Shown: positions 38,785-47,105, numbered from the stretch's first letter. The stretch is DNA of 64,000 nucleotides from Pelagibius sp050330205 (GCA_050330205.1 JBHJOA010000047.1:124001-188000); one strand, 5' to 3'. A program made the numbers and translations. The notes: generated from the sequence alone by a model not told the origin.

Positions 38785-39564
38785 TCAGCCCTTGCGCTCG
38801 ACCATCAGCTTCTTGATCTCGGCGATGGCCTTGGCCGGATTGAGGCCCTTGGGACAGGTCTTGGTGCAGTTCATGATGGTGTGGCAGCGGTACAGCCGGA
38901 AGGGATCTTCCAGCTGGTCGAGGCGCTCGCCGGTCGCCTCGTCGCGGCTGTCGGCGATCCAGCGGTAGGCCTGCAGCAGCACCGCAGGGCCGAGGTAGCG
39001 GTCGCCGTTCCACCAGTAGCTGGGGCAGGAGGTGGTGCAGCAGAAGCAGAGGATGCACTCCCACAGCCCGTCCAGCCTGTCGCGTTCCTCCGGGCTCTGC
39101 GGGCGCTCGCTCTCCGGCGCCGGCGTGTCGGCCTTCAGCCAGGGCTCGATGGAGGCATACTGCGCGTAGATCTGCGTCAGGTCGGGGACCAGGTCCTTCA
39201 CCACCGGCATGTGCGGCAGCGGGTAGACCTTCACCGCGTCCTTCACGTCGCTGATGTACTTGGTGCAGGCCAGGGTGTTGGTGCCGTCGATGTTCATGGC
39301 GCAGGAGCCGCAGACGCCCTCGCGGCAGGAACGCCGGAAGGTCAGCGTCGGGTCGATCTCGTTCTTGATCTTGATGAGGGCGTCGAGAACCATCGGCCCG
39401 CAGCTCTCGGTGTCGATCTCGAAGGTGTCGATGCGCGGGTTCTCGCCGTCGTCGGGATTCCAGCGGTAGACGCGGAAGGTCTTGGTGGACTTCGCGTCGG
39501 CCGGCTTCGGCCAGGACTTGCCGGTGCCGATCTTGGAATTGGCGGGGAGGGCGAACTCGACCAT
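38785..39564 (-). CDS. sdhB: Succinate dehydrogenase iron-sulfur subunit
   Basis: The 259-residue subunit carries electrons from FAD to quinone. An N-terminal ferredoxin domain holds the 2Fe-2S cysteines (FRRSCREGVCGSCAMN and the upstream SCGPM region). The C-terminal domain has the 4Fe-4S and 3Fe-4S cysteines (CILCFCCTTSCPSYWW, CHTIMNCTKTCPKGLNP). It is the last gene of sdhCDAB, starting 38 bases after sdhA. Confidence 0.97.
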   Translation of the reverse strand: MVEFALPANSKIGTGKSWPKPADAKSTKTFRVYRWNPDDGENPRIDTFEIDTESCGPMVLDALIKIKNEIDPTLTFRRSCREGVCGSCAMNIDGTNTLACTKYISDVKDAVKVYPLPHMPVVKDLVPDLTQIYAQYASIEPWLKADTPAPESERPQSPEERDRLDGLWECILCFCCTTSCPSYWWNGDRYLGPAVLLQAYRWIADSRDEATGERLDQLEDPFRLYRCHTIMNCTKTCPKGLNPAKAIAEIKKLMVERKG

Positions 39565-39602
39565 CGAAATCTTTCTCTAGGGCTCAGCTGCTCGACAGGA
39601 TC

Positions 39603-41390
39603 TCAGTAGACGCGGGCCTTGGGCGGGAAGGCCTGTACCTCATTGGTCAGGGTGTTGAGGCTGACCGGGCGCTCGCCGAAGCGCACCCTGCCGTCCTCGC
39701 CGCACCAGGCGAGGGTGTGCTTCATCCAGTTGGCGTCGTCGCGGTCCGGATGGTCCTCGCGCGCGTGGGCGCCGCGGCTCTCGGTGCGGTTGCCCGCCGA
39801 CTCCATGGTGACCTTGGCCTGGAACATCAGGTTGTCCAGCTCCAGGGTTTCGACCAGATCGGAGTTCCAGATCAGCGTACGGTCGGTGACCTTCACGTCG
39901 CCGCGCTTGGCCCAGGTGGCGTTCAGCTTGTCGATGCCCTCGGCGAGCGACTCGCCGGTGCGGAACACCGCGGCGTGGCCCTGCATGGCGCGCTGCATCT
40001 CGTCGCGCAGCGCCGCCGTCGGAATATCGCCGTCGGCGTGGCGCAGGCGGTCGAAGCGGTCGAGCGCGGCGTCGCCGGCATCGACCCGCATCGGCGGCTG
40101 CTTCTCGCCGGGCGTCAGGATCGCGGCGCAGCGCTTGGCGGCGGAGCGGCCGAAGACCACGAGGTCGAGCAGCGAGTTGGAGCCGAGGCGGTTGGCGCCG
40201 TGCACCGACACGCAGGCCGCTTCGCCGATCGCCATCAGGCCCGGCACGACGGTGCTGGGGTCTCCCTCCGTCGAGGTCACCACCTCGCCGCTCCACAGGG
40301 CCGGGATGCCGCCCATGTTGTAGTGGCAGGTGGGAATGACGGGGATCGGCTCCTTGGTCACGTCGACGCCGGCGAAGATGCGCGCCGATTCGGAGATGCC
40401 CGGCAGGCGCTGGTGCAGCAGTTCCGGCGAGAGGTGCTCGAGGTGCAGGTGGATGTGATCCTTCTCGGCGCCGACGCCGCGGCCCTCGCGGATCTCCATG
40501 GTCATGGCGCGGCTCACCACGTCTCTGCTCGCCAGGTCCTTGGCTGAAGGGGCATAGCGCTCCATGAAGCGCTCGCCCTCGGAGTTGGTGAGGTAGCCGC
40601 CTTCGCCGCGCGCGCCTTCGGTGATCAGGCAGCCGGCACCGTAGATTCCCGTCGGGTGGAACTGCACGAACTCCATGTCCTGCAGCGGCAGGCCGGCGCG
40701 CAGCACCATGGCGTTGCCGTCGCCGGTCTGGGTATGGGCGCCGGTGCAGGAGAAGTAGACCCTGCCGTAGCCGCCGGTGGCGATGATCACCATCTGCGAG
40801 CGGAAACGATGGACGGTGCCGTCGTCCAGGTTCCAGGCCATGATGCCGCGGCAGACGCCCTCTTCCATGATGAGGTCGAGGGCGAAGTATTCGATGTAGA
40901 ACTCGGCGTGCTGGCGCAGCGACTGCTGGTAGAGGGTGTGCAGCATGGCATGGCCGGTGCGGTCGGCCGCCGCGCAGGTGCGCTGGGCGATGCCCTCGCC
41001 GAAGTGGGTGGTCATGCCGCCGAAGGGGCGCTGGTAGATCTTGCCGTCCTCGGTGCGGCTGAACGGCATGCCGTAGTGTTCGAGCTCGAGGATCGCCGGC
41101 ACCGCCTCGCGCACCATGTACTCGATGGCGTCCTGGTCGCCGAGCCAGTCGGAGCCCTTGACGGTGTCGTACATGTGCCAACGCCAGTCGTCCTCACCCA
41201 TGTTGCCGAGCGAGGCCGAGACGCCGCCCTGCGCCGCCACGGTATGGCTGCGGGTCGGAAACACCTTGGTCACGCAGGCGGTCTTGAGACCGGCCTCGGC
41301 CAGCCCGAGAGTCGCGCGCAGGCCGGCGCCGCCGGCGCCGACCACCACCACGTCGTAGGTGTGATCGATTACCTCGTAGGACTTGGTCAT
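39603..41390 (-). CDS. sdhA: Succinate dehydrogenase flavoprotein subunit
   Basis: The 595-residue catalytic subunit oxidises succinate to fumarate. It has the FAD motif VVVGAGGAGLRATLGLAEAG, the covalent-FAD histidine at residue 49 in RSHTVAAQGG, the capping domain with HPTGIYGAGCLITEGARGEGG, and the C-terminal RKESRGAHAREDHPDRDD-like stretch (here NRTESRGAHAREDHP). ATG at 41390 is chosen over GTG at 41399. The ribosome site is weak in both cases. It follows sdhD by 54 bases. Confidence 0.97.
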   Translation of the reverse strand: MTKSYEVIDHTYDVVVVGAGGAGLRATLGLAEAGLKTACVTKVFPTRSHTVAAQGGVSASLGNMGEDDWRWHMYDTVKGSDWLGDQDAIEYMVREAVPAILELEHYGMPFSRTEDGKIYQRPFGGMTTHFGEGIAQRTCAAADRTGHAMLHTLYQQSLRQHAEFYIEYFALDLIMEEGVCRGIMAWNLDDGTVHRFRSQMVIIATGGYGRVYFSCTGAHTQTGDGNAMVLRAGLPLQDMEFVQFHPTGIYGAGCLITEGARGEGGYLTNSEGERFMERYAPSAKDLASRDVVSRAMTMEIREGRGVGAEKDHIHLHLEHLSPELLHQRLPGISESARIFAGVDVTKEPIPVIPTCHYNMGGIPALWSGEVVTSTEGDPSTVVPGLMAIGEAACVSVHGANRLGSNSLLDLVVFGRSAAKRCAAILTPGEKQPPMRVDAGDAALDRFDRLRHADGDIPTAALRDEMQRAMQGHAAVFRTGESLAEGIDKLNATWAKRGDVKVTDRTLIWNSDLVETLELDNLMFQAKVTMESAGNRTESRGAHAREDHPDRDDANWMKHTLAWCGEDGRVRFGERPVSLNTLTNEVQAFPPKARVY

Positions 41391-41444
41391 CTTGGGCACT
41401 CGGTCATCTTTGGTCCTCGAATTGCGCCCCGGAGAGTCGACTGC

Positions 41445-41840
41445 CTAGGCGCGGGCGAAGAGCAGCGTCAGCACCGAGAGAACGCCCGCCAGCGCCAGCA
41501 CCAGCGAGGCCGCCTTGACGACGAGCAGCAGCGCCAGCTTGGACATCTCGTGATGGACGTAGTCCTCGATCACCACCTGCAGGCCGAGGGCGCCGTGGTA
41601 GAAGGTCGCGACGATCAGCAGGATCAGTAGGCCGGCGACCAGCGGCGAACCGGCCCAGGCGGCCACGGTCGCGTAGCCGGCGCCGGACATGGCGATCACC
41701 GAGATGCAGAACCACACCGTCAGCGGGATCAGGGCCAGAGCTGTCAGGCGCTGGGCCCACCAGTGGGCGGTGCCGTCCTTGGCGGAGCCGAGGCCGCGCA
41801 CGCGGCCGAGCGGGGAACGCAGGCTGGGGCGCAGGCTCAT
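41445..41840 (-). CDS. sdhD: Succinate dehydrogenase membrane anchor subunit
   Basis: The 131-residue protein has three membrane helices. It starts with the SdhD-like GSAKDGTAHWWAQRLTALALIPLTVW and contains FYHGALGLQVVIEDYVHHE, whose histidine ligates the haem shared with SdhC and which lies close to the quinone site. It begins 4 bases after the sdhC stop and is coupled to it. Confidence 0.94.
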   Translation of the reverse strand: MSLRPSLRSPLGRVRGLGSAKDGTAHWWAQRLTALALIPLTVWFCISVIAMSGAGYATVAAWAGSPLVAGLLILLIVATFYHGALGLQVVIEDYVHHEMSKLALLLVVKAASLVLALAGVLSVLTLLFARA

Positions 41841-41844
41841 GGGT

Positions 41845-42240
41845 TCAGGCCCCGCCCATCGCCAGGTAGCCGGCGATCCAGCTGAGCAGGGTCAGCGCCG
41901 CCGAGGCGCCCACCACGATCCAGCCAGAGAGCGTCGCCGTCTCGATCTCGAAGCCGTGGCCGGCGTCCCAGACCAGATGCCGGATGCCGTTGCAGAGGTG
42001 GTAGAACAGCGCGAAGCTCCAGCCGAACAGCAGCAGGCGGCCGACCCAGGAGCCGATCAGGTTCTGGGCATCGGCGAAGGCCGCCGGTCCCGAGGCGGCG
42101 GCGATCAGCCAGTAGGTGAGCAGCAAGGTGCCGAAGGCCAGCGCGACGCCGGTCAGCCGGTGCAGGATCGACAGCACGGAAGTGATCTGCGGCCGGTAGA
42201 CCTGCAGGTGCGGCGACAGGGGCCGATTGGAGGTGGTCAT
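41845..42240 (-). CDS. sdhC: Succinate dehydrogenase cytochrome b556 subunit
   Basis: The 131-residue protein starts with NRPLSPHLQVYRPQITSVLSILHRLTGVAL, which contains the conserved Ser and Arg of the quinone site. It has three membrane helices and HLCNGIRHLVWDAGHGFE with the haem histidine. ATG at 42240 is preferred because a GGAAGG lies 10 bases upstream. It is the first gene of sdhCDAB, and its promoter should lie in the left edge of the 1.3-kb gene-free region. Confidence 0.94.
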   Translation of the reverse strand: MTTSNRPLSPHLQVYRPQITSVLSILHRLTGVALAFGTLLLTYWLIAAASGPAAFADAQNLIGSWVGRLLLFGWSFALFYHLCNGIRHLVWDAGHGFEIETATLSGWIVVGASAALTLLSWIAGYLAMGGA

Positions 42241-42535
42241 GCTTCGGCTGCCTTCCGGCTCGGTGCCACGGCGCGGCACCTTCGTCTGGAGCCGCAGTTT
42301 ACGCGTGAAAGTCTCAAGGGACTCTTCGTTCTGTCAGTCGCTGTGATTTAGACCGCAGCGCAACATAAGTCAACGCGAGGCCCCGCCCGCCAGGCGTCGC
42401 GCAGGCCGCCTGTGGACAGAACTGTGGGCAAGATGTGAAGCAATTGTGCAGTTCTCGCGAAACTATACACAAGATTTGGACGCCGTTCGGCAATTTTGCA
42501 TTGTCCGCTTCGGCAATTCGCGAGAGCATCTTCTT
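42241..42535. other. Leader and promoter region of sdhC, left part of the gene-free 1.3 kb
   Basis: This stretch is more AT-rich than its surroundings. It holds TATACA at 42464-42469 (plus strand), two copies of TTCGGCAATT at 42486-42495 and 42509-42518, and two DnaA-box-like nonamers near 42411 and 42424 that match at 7 of 9 positions. It must contain the sdhC promoter on the minus strand and may contain the plus-strand promoter of the RNA candidate. No full -35/-10 pair could be confirmed. Confidence 0.5.
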
Positions 42536-43191
42536 GCACGTGAAAGCGCCGGATATCGGCGGGTGCGGCCCTCTCCCGAGAACTTCGGTTCGACGGAGAA
42601 GCGGTTCCAAGGACCGGGAGCCTTCGGGTTTCCGTTCCGGAAGAAGCGCAGCGGTCTTGAGGGGACTCCGGTTCCCTCCGGCCTTGCCGGCTCGGCCTTC
42701 GGGCTTGGCCCCAGCAAGGTGCAGCGGCCCTCGGGCCGGAGACCGGCCCGGTTCCTCGGGTTCCTTCGGGAGCTTCGCTGGCCGGGCGGTTCGCCAGCCG
42801 CGATCCGGGGACGGAAAGCCTCTTCGGGGGCCGACCGTCCGGCACCGGAAGCCGGGTTGCCCTGCAGTTCCTGGCATTCGGTGGGAAGGCATCGGTCGAT
42901 CTTCGACCCTGGCCTTTCCGGCAGAGGCCACTTCCCTTCCTCGTGTCGGGAAGCCGGCCGATCCGGGACCGCGCAGGTTCCGCAAGGAAACTGCGCCAAG
43001 GTTTCGCCGGCCAAGGAAGGTTCCCGCAAGGGCGCCGACCGCGGCCCGAAGAGCCACCGCGCAAGCGGCGACGCTTCGGAAACCTTGAACGATGGAAGGT
43101 GTGCCTCGCGCAGCTTTCCATCCGGACGGGATCCTTCGGGACCCCGCCCGCGCCCCGGGGCGAACCCTACGCCCTCGCAGCGGCTCTGCCG
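42536..43191 (+). ncRNA. Candidate large structured RNA, unknown family
   Basis: No credible protein gene lies here, yet the plus strand folds into many clean stems. Six hairpins end in UUCG loops, all closed by C-G (loops at 42584, 42623, 42698, 42765, 42823 and 43135). Three have GCAA loops (42982, 43026, 43061). Nested elements include GGACGG/CCGTCC (42809-42840) around a UUCG hairpin, GGGAAG/CTTCCC (42883-42936) around two hairpins, a 9-bp stem CAAGGTTTC/GAAACCTTG (42997-43005 with 43079-43087) around two GCAA hairpins, and a long hairpin at 43091-43122. On the minus strand these loops would not be the stable kinds, so the RNA is read as plus-strand. No signature of RNase P RNA, tmRNA, 6S or SRP RNA was recognised. 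The true ends are unknown. Confidence 0.5.
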
Positions 43192-43350
43192 CCAGCAGGG
43201 ACGCCGGGATCCGATGCCGGAAAGTGGGACGGAGGGATGATAGGTCCGACCCGGTGAGTTCGCTCCCCTCGGGGAGGTCGGCGATCTCGCTGCGCACTAT
43301 CGGTCACGCCAGGCCCGGTGTTCGCGCGCGAAAGCTGATCAAGAACCCAC

Positions 43351-43463
43351 AACGCCGCTGCCTTTGCGTTGAGCTGGATCCAGCTCTTGAGGCGTCGGGT
43401 CAGTGCCCTCTCTTCCGGGGCACGCCGCAGTGGGGGGCCACCCGCGCTGCACCCGACGCCTCA
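43351..43463. other. Compact structured element with a 13-bp closing stem
   Basis: A perfect 13-bp stem TGAGGCGTCGGGT (43388-43400) with its complement at 43451-43463 encloses a GTGCCC/GGGCAC hairpin (43403-43423) and a GCAG...CTGC hairpin (43427-43450). Just outside are a perfect 16-bp palindrome of GAGCTGGA and TCCAGCTC (43371-43386) and an AACGC/GCGTT hairpin (43351-43370). The element is downstream of the mesaconyl-CoA hydratase-like gene on the minus strand and downstream of the large RNA candidate on the plus strand. No T run follows on either strand, so a simple terminator is unlikely. Confidence 0.5.
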
Positions 43464-43538
43464 CTCATTACCGCAGCCGATTCCCCGATTCAACTAAATT
43501 TTGTGGGTGCGCTCCAGAATTTGCACCACATATCGGTG

Positions 43539-44600
43539 TCACCGCGGCAGCAGCACGGTGTAGTCGAGATCGAGGACGACGGCCGGGTGATAGCCGTCGC
43601 GGCCCTCGTCCGACGTCTCCCGGTAGGGAAAGGCCGCACAGTCGAGGTCCTTGACCGCCACGCTGCGCAGGCGCAGGGCGCCGAGGTCGCTGCGGCCCGG
43701 AACCTCCATGCGCTCGAGCACCTCCGACCAGGCATAGATGGTGTCGCCGGCGAAGCTCGGCGCGGCATGGCTGCCGCCGTTGATGGCGGCGATCTTCACG
43801 GCGGCGCCGAGGCCGTTGAACGACAGCGCGCGCGCCAGCGAGATCACGTGGCCGCCGTAGACGATGCGCCGGCCGAAACGGCCCCGGCTCTCGACGTGCT
43901 GGTTGAAGTGCACCCGCGCGGTGTTCTGGTAGAGGCGCGTCGCCAGCTGGTGCTCGGCCTCCTCGATGGTCATGGCGTCGCCGTGATCGATCTTCTCGCC
44001 GACCGCGTAGTCGCCCCAGCGGTGCGCGCTGCCGGCCGCGGCGGCGTCAAAGCGGGAGAAGTCGAGTCCCTCGGGCACATGCAGCCGGTCGGCGGGCACC
44101 GCGTCCGGCAGCTTCGGCAGCACCGGCTCGGGCGCCGGCGCGCCCGCGTCGCCTTTGCGCACCATGACCCAACGCGTGTACTCCACCACGACCTCGCCGC
44201 GCTGGTTGCTGCCGCGGCTGCGCACGTAGACCACGCCGGTCTTGCCGTTGGAGTTCTCCTTGAGGCCGACGACCTCGCTTTCCGCCGACAGAGTGTCGCC
44301 CGGGAAGACCGGCGCCAGGAAGCGGCCATCGGCGTAGCCGAGGTTGGCCACGGCGTTCAGCGAGATGTCCGGCACCGTCTTGCCGAAGACCACGTGAAAG
44401 GCGAGCAGGTCGTCGACCGGCGCCGCCGGCAGGCCGCAGGCCCTGGCGAATTCGTCGGAGGACTGCAGCGCGAAGCGCGATCCGTAGAGCGCGGTGTAGA
44501 GCGCCTGGTCGCCCGCCGTCACCGTACGCGGGGTCGCGTGGCGGATCGCCTGTCCGAGGCGGAAGTCTTCGAAGAAGTTGCCGGGATTGTGCTTCGACAT
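43539..44600 (-). CDS. mch: MaoC-type dehydratase, probable mesaconyl-CoA (beta-methylmalyl-CoA) hydratase
   Basis: The 353-residue protein is a double hot-dog MaoC protein that starts KHNPGNFFEDFRLGQAIRHATPRTVT. It carries ALYTALYGSRFALQSSDEFA in the first half and a second hot-dog from about residue 200 with HFNQH and FGRRIVYGGHVISLARALSFNG. Length and sequence fit the Mch/MeaC enzymes of the ethylmalonyl-CoA pathway. Its partner, a CoA ester lyase of the malyl-CoA lyase type, is the adjacent upstream gene. The assignment is by family and context, and the symbol is provisional. Confidence 0.85.
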   Translation of the reverse strand: MSKHNPGNFFEDFRLGQAIRHATPRTVTAGDQALYTALYGSRFALQSSDEFARACGLPAAPVDDLLAFHVVFGKTVPDISLNAVANLGYADGRFLAPVFPGDTLSAESEVVGLKENSNGKTGVVYVRSRGSNQRGEVVVEYTRWVMVRKGDAGAPAPEPVLPKLPDAVPADRLHVPEGLDFSRFDAAAAGSAHRWGDYAVGEKIDHGDAMTIEEAEHQLATRLYQNTARVHFNQHVESRGRFGRRIVYGGHVISLARALSFNGLGAAVKIAAINGGSHAAPSFAGDTIYAWSEVLERMEVPGRSDLGALRLRSVAVKDLDCAAFPYRETSDEGRDGYHPAVVLDLDYTVLLPR

Positions 44601-44614
44601 GCCGGGCCCGCCGC

Positions 44615-45496
44615 TCACGCCGCCGATTCGAGGGCGCCGATGGCCTCGGCGAGGGCCACCAGGCGCCTGGCGTTTTCCACGTGCAGGTTCTCGATGAGCT
44701 TGCCGTCGACCACCACCACGCCCTTGCCGGCCGCCGTCGCCTCGGCATGGGCGGCGATGATCCTGTGCGACCACTCGATCTCGTCCTCAGAGGGCGCGAA
44801 GACCTCGTTGGCCTTGGCGATGGTCTTGGGATGGATCAGGGTCTTGCCGTCGAAGCCCAGTTCCTTGCCCTGCTGGCAGTGGGCGGCGAAGCCCGCCTCG
44901 TCGGAGAGGTCGAGGTGGACGCCGTCGACGATGGCGATGCCGTAGGCGCGCGCCGCCAGGATGCAGAGGCCGAGGCTGGTCAGCACCGGCAAGCGCTCGG
45001 GCGTGTGGGCGGCCTGCAGGTCCTTCACGAGGTCGGAGGTGCCCATCACCAGGCAGGTGATGCGCTGGGAGGCGCCCGCCACCTCCTGGGCGTTCAGCAT
45101 GCCGAGCGGGGTTTCCATCATGCAGTGGATGCCCATGGACGGCGGCGCGCCGGCGGCGTCCATCAGCCGCTCCAATTCGTGGACCATGGCTGCCGTCTCG
45201 ACCTTGGGCAGCAGCAGGGCGTCGGCGCCGGAGGCCGCCATGGCCTTCACGTCGTCCTTGCCCCAGGGCGAGTCCAGCGGGTTCACCCGCACGGCGATCT
45301 CGCGCCGGCCGTAGCCGCCCTCCTTCAGGGCCGCCAGGATCTGATCGCGGGCCGTCGCCTTCTGGTCCGGCGCCACCGCGTCCTCGAGGTCGAGGATGAG
45401 GCCGTCGGCCGGCAGGCCGCGCCCCTTTTCCAGGGCGCGCACGTTGGAGCCGGGCATGTAGAGGACGGAGCGGCGCGGGCGGGCGCTGGCGGACAT
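44615..45496 (-). CDS. CoA ester lyase of the CitE/malyl-CoA lyase family
   Basis: The 293-residue TIM-barrel protein starts RRSVLYMPGSNVRALEKGRGLPADGLILDLEDAVAPD. It has the arginine-containing VRVNPLDSPWG, METPLGMLNAQEVA, MGTSDLVKDL and the IHPKTIAKANEVFAPS end, all typical of the HpcH/HpaI-CitE family. It is either L-malyl-CoA/beta-methylmalyl-CoA lyase or the related malyl-CoA thioesterase; sequence alone does not settle this. Mch starts 14 bases after its stop, which favours a role in the ethylmalonyl-CoA pathway or C2 metabolism. It is divergent from pdxY. Confidence 0.88.
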   Translation of the reverse strand: MSASARPRRSVLYMPGSNVRALEKGRGLPADGLILDLEDAVAPDQKATARDQILAALKEGGYGRREIAVRVNPLDSPWGKDDVKAMAASGADALLLPKVETAAMVHELERLMDAAGAPPSMGIHCMMETPLGMLNAQEVAGASQRITCLVMGTSDLVKDLQAAHTPERLPVLTSLGLCILAARAYGIAIVDGVHLDLSDEAGFAAHCQQGKELGFDGKTLIHPKTIAKANEVFAPSEDEIEWSHRIIAAHAEATAAGKGVVVVDGKLIENLHVENARRLVALAEAIGALESAA

Positions 45497-45678
45497 CGTC
45501 GGGAACTCCCTAACCTGTTCTCGGGACCTGTTCTCGGAACCCGTTGCTGGGGGCAGGCGATTCGCCTTCGGCGGAGCGGTTCTACCGCACCTGCGAAGGC
45601 GCCGGCGACTATAAAGCATGGCCCGCCTGTGGCAAGCTGCCGGCGCCCGAGGCCCCCGCCGTACCGCCGGATTTCCCC

Positions 45679-45727
45679 GATGCCGGACTTCCCCAGATGC
45701 CGGATTCCCCAGATGCCGGATTCCCAT
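45679..45727. repeat. Three tandem ~16-bp repeats immediately before pdxY
   Basis: Units close to GATGCCGGATTCCCCA start at 45679, 45696 and 45712, and the last ends at the pdxY ATG. Each contains an ATG, and those at 45680 and 45713 are in frame with pdxY. The array occupies the position where a ribosome site should be. Confidence 0.8.
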
Positions 45728-46588
45728 ATGAACGTGATCTCGATCCAGTCCCATGTCGCCTACGGCCACGTCGGCAACTCGGCGGCCGTCTTCGCGCTGC
45801 AGCGCCTGGGCGTCGAGGTCTGGCCGGTGCACACGGTGCAGTTCTCCAACCACACCGGCTACCCCGACTGGCAGGGACAGGCCTTCGGCGCCGACCACAT
45901 CGCCGCGGTGATCGACGGGCTGGCGGCGCGCGGAGCGCTGGCGCGCTGCGATGCGCTGCTGACCGGCTACATCGGCGATCCCGCCCTCGGCGCCGTGGTG
46001 GCCGACACCGCCCGGCGCCTGCGCGCCGCCAACCCGCGCGCGCTCTGGGTCTGCGACCCGGTGATGGGCGACCACGGCAAGGGTCTGTTCGTCCGCGAAG
46101 GCGTGCCCGAGTTCATGACCGGAACCGCCCTGCCGGGGGCCGACATCCTGACGCCCAACCTCTTCGAACTGGAACTCCTCACGAAGACAGAGATGAAGGG
46201 GCCGGAAGAGGTGGTGGCGGCGGCGCGCCGGCTGCTGGAACAGGGGCCGCAGGTGGTGCTGGTCACCAGCCTGGCGCAGCAGGGGAACGCGGCCGGCGAG
46301 ATGGAGATGCTGGCGGTGTCGGCCTCCGGGGCCGAAGGGGGCGCCTGGCGCGTCGCCTTCCCGCGGCTGCCGATGGCGCCGAACGGCGCCGGCGACGCGG
46401 TGGCCGCGCTTTTCCTCGGTTTCTACCTGAAGACCCGCTCGCTGCCGGAGGCGCTGGGCGCCGCCGCCTCGGCGATTTTCGAAATCCTCGCGACCACGCT
46501 GGAGTCCGGCGAGGAGGAACTCCAACTCGTCGCCGCCCAGGACCGCCTGGAAGCGCCGCGCCGCGTGTTCGCCGCGGCGCCGCTGTAG
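45728..46588 (+). CDS. pdxY: Pyridoxal kinase
   Basis: The 286-residue ribokinase-fold enzyme phosphorylates pyridoxal in the vitamin B6 salvage pathway. It starts VISIQSHVAYGHVGNSAAVFALQRLG and has VQFSNHTGY, the GYIGDP segment, WVCDPVMGD, and the C-terminal anion hole NGAGDAVAALFLG with the catalytic aspartate. ATG at 45728 gives the usual length, but no clear ribosome site precedes it. Two in-frame ATGs in the upstream repeats (45680 and 45713) could add 16 or 5 residues. A TATAAA at 45610-45615 is a possible -10 box without a good -35. Confidence 0.95.
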   Translation: MNVISIQSHVAYGHVGNSAAVFALQRLGVEVWPVHTVQFSNHTGYPDWQGQAFGADHIAAVIDGLAARGALARCDALLTGYIGDPALGAVVADTARRLRAANPRALWVCDPVMGDHGKGLFVREGVPEFMTGTALPGADILTPNLFELELLTKTEMKGPEEVVAAARRLLEQGPQVVLVTSLAQQGNAAGEMEMLAVSASGAEGGAWRVAFPRLPMAPNGAGDAVAALFLGFYLKTRSLPEALGAAASAIFEILATTLESGEEELQLVAAQDRLEAPRRVFAAAPL

Positions 46589-46646
46589 GTGAGACAAAAT
46601 CGGTAACGGGTCCCGGCAACAAGCGCCGGGACGACATGGGAGTGTG

Positions 46647-47105
46647 ATGCTCACCTATCGCCGCATGACCGTCGACGATGTGCCCGCCGTGCTGGAAGTG
46701 CGCTTCGCGACCGTCGAGAACGCCATCACGCTCGAGGAACTGGACGCGGACTACGGCATCACCCCGCAGACCATGGCCGCCTCCCTGCAGGCGGACGTCC
46801 GCGGCTGGCTCTGCCGGCACGGCGACAGGGCGGTAGGTTTCGCCATGGCCGATCGCGCCAACGGCGAGGTCCAGGTCGTCGCCGTCTTGCCGGACTACGA
46901 AGGCCGCGGCATCGGCAGGACACTGCTCGAACAGGCCTGTGATTGGCTCTTCGCCGAAGGGCATGACGAGATCTGGCTCAGCGCCAACCCCGACCCCGAC
47001 GTTCGCGCATCCGGCTTCTACCGCAGGCTCGGCTGGCGGCGCAGCGGCGTCATGAAGGGCGACGACGAAGTCCTGAGGCTTTCGGCGCGTCCGCTCGCGG
47101 ATTGA
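46647..47105 (+). CDS. GNAT family acetyltransferase
   Basis: The 152-residue protein has the acetyl-CoA site VQVVAVLPDYEGRGIGRTLLEQACDWLF and the C-terminal SGFYRRLGWR typical of GNAT enzymes. The substrate is unknown. ATG at 46647 follows GGGAG closely, with GTG 46644 as the alternative. It lies 58 bases after pdxY, and a perfect 8-bp hairpin (46610-46632) lies between the two genes. Confidence 0.9.
   Translation: MLTYRRMTVDDVPAVLEVRFATVENAITLEELDADYGITPQTMAASLQADVRGWLCRHGDRAVGFAMADRANGEVQVVAVLPDYEGRGIGRTLLEQACDWLFAEGHDEIWLSANPDPDVRASGFYRRLGWRRSGVMKGDDEVLRLSARPLAD

Noticed and set aside
42405..42530. Possible replication origin (two DnaA-box-like nonamers and an AT-rich patch)
   Set aside because: Only two boxes with 7 of 9 matches, no cluster, and no dnaA, hemE or parAB genes nearby.
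42314..43297. Long frames on both strands in the sdhC-mch gap (for example 327 codons minus, 217 codons plus)
   Set aside because: Several frames are open at once, none has a ribosome site or family motif, and the products are Arg/Gly/Pro/Ser-rich. The sequence is better explained by RNA structure.
42536..43463. RNase P RNA, tmRNA, 6S or SRP RNA
   Set aside because: The conserved core strings and tag sequence of these RNAs were looked for by eye and not found.
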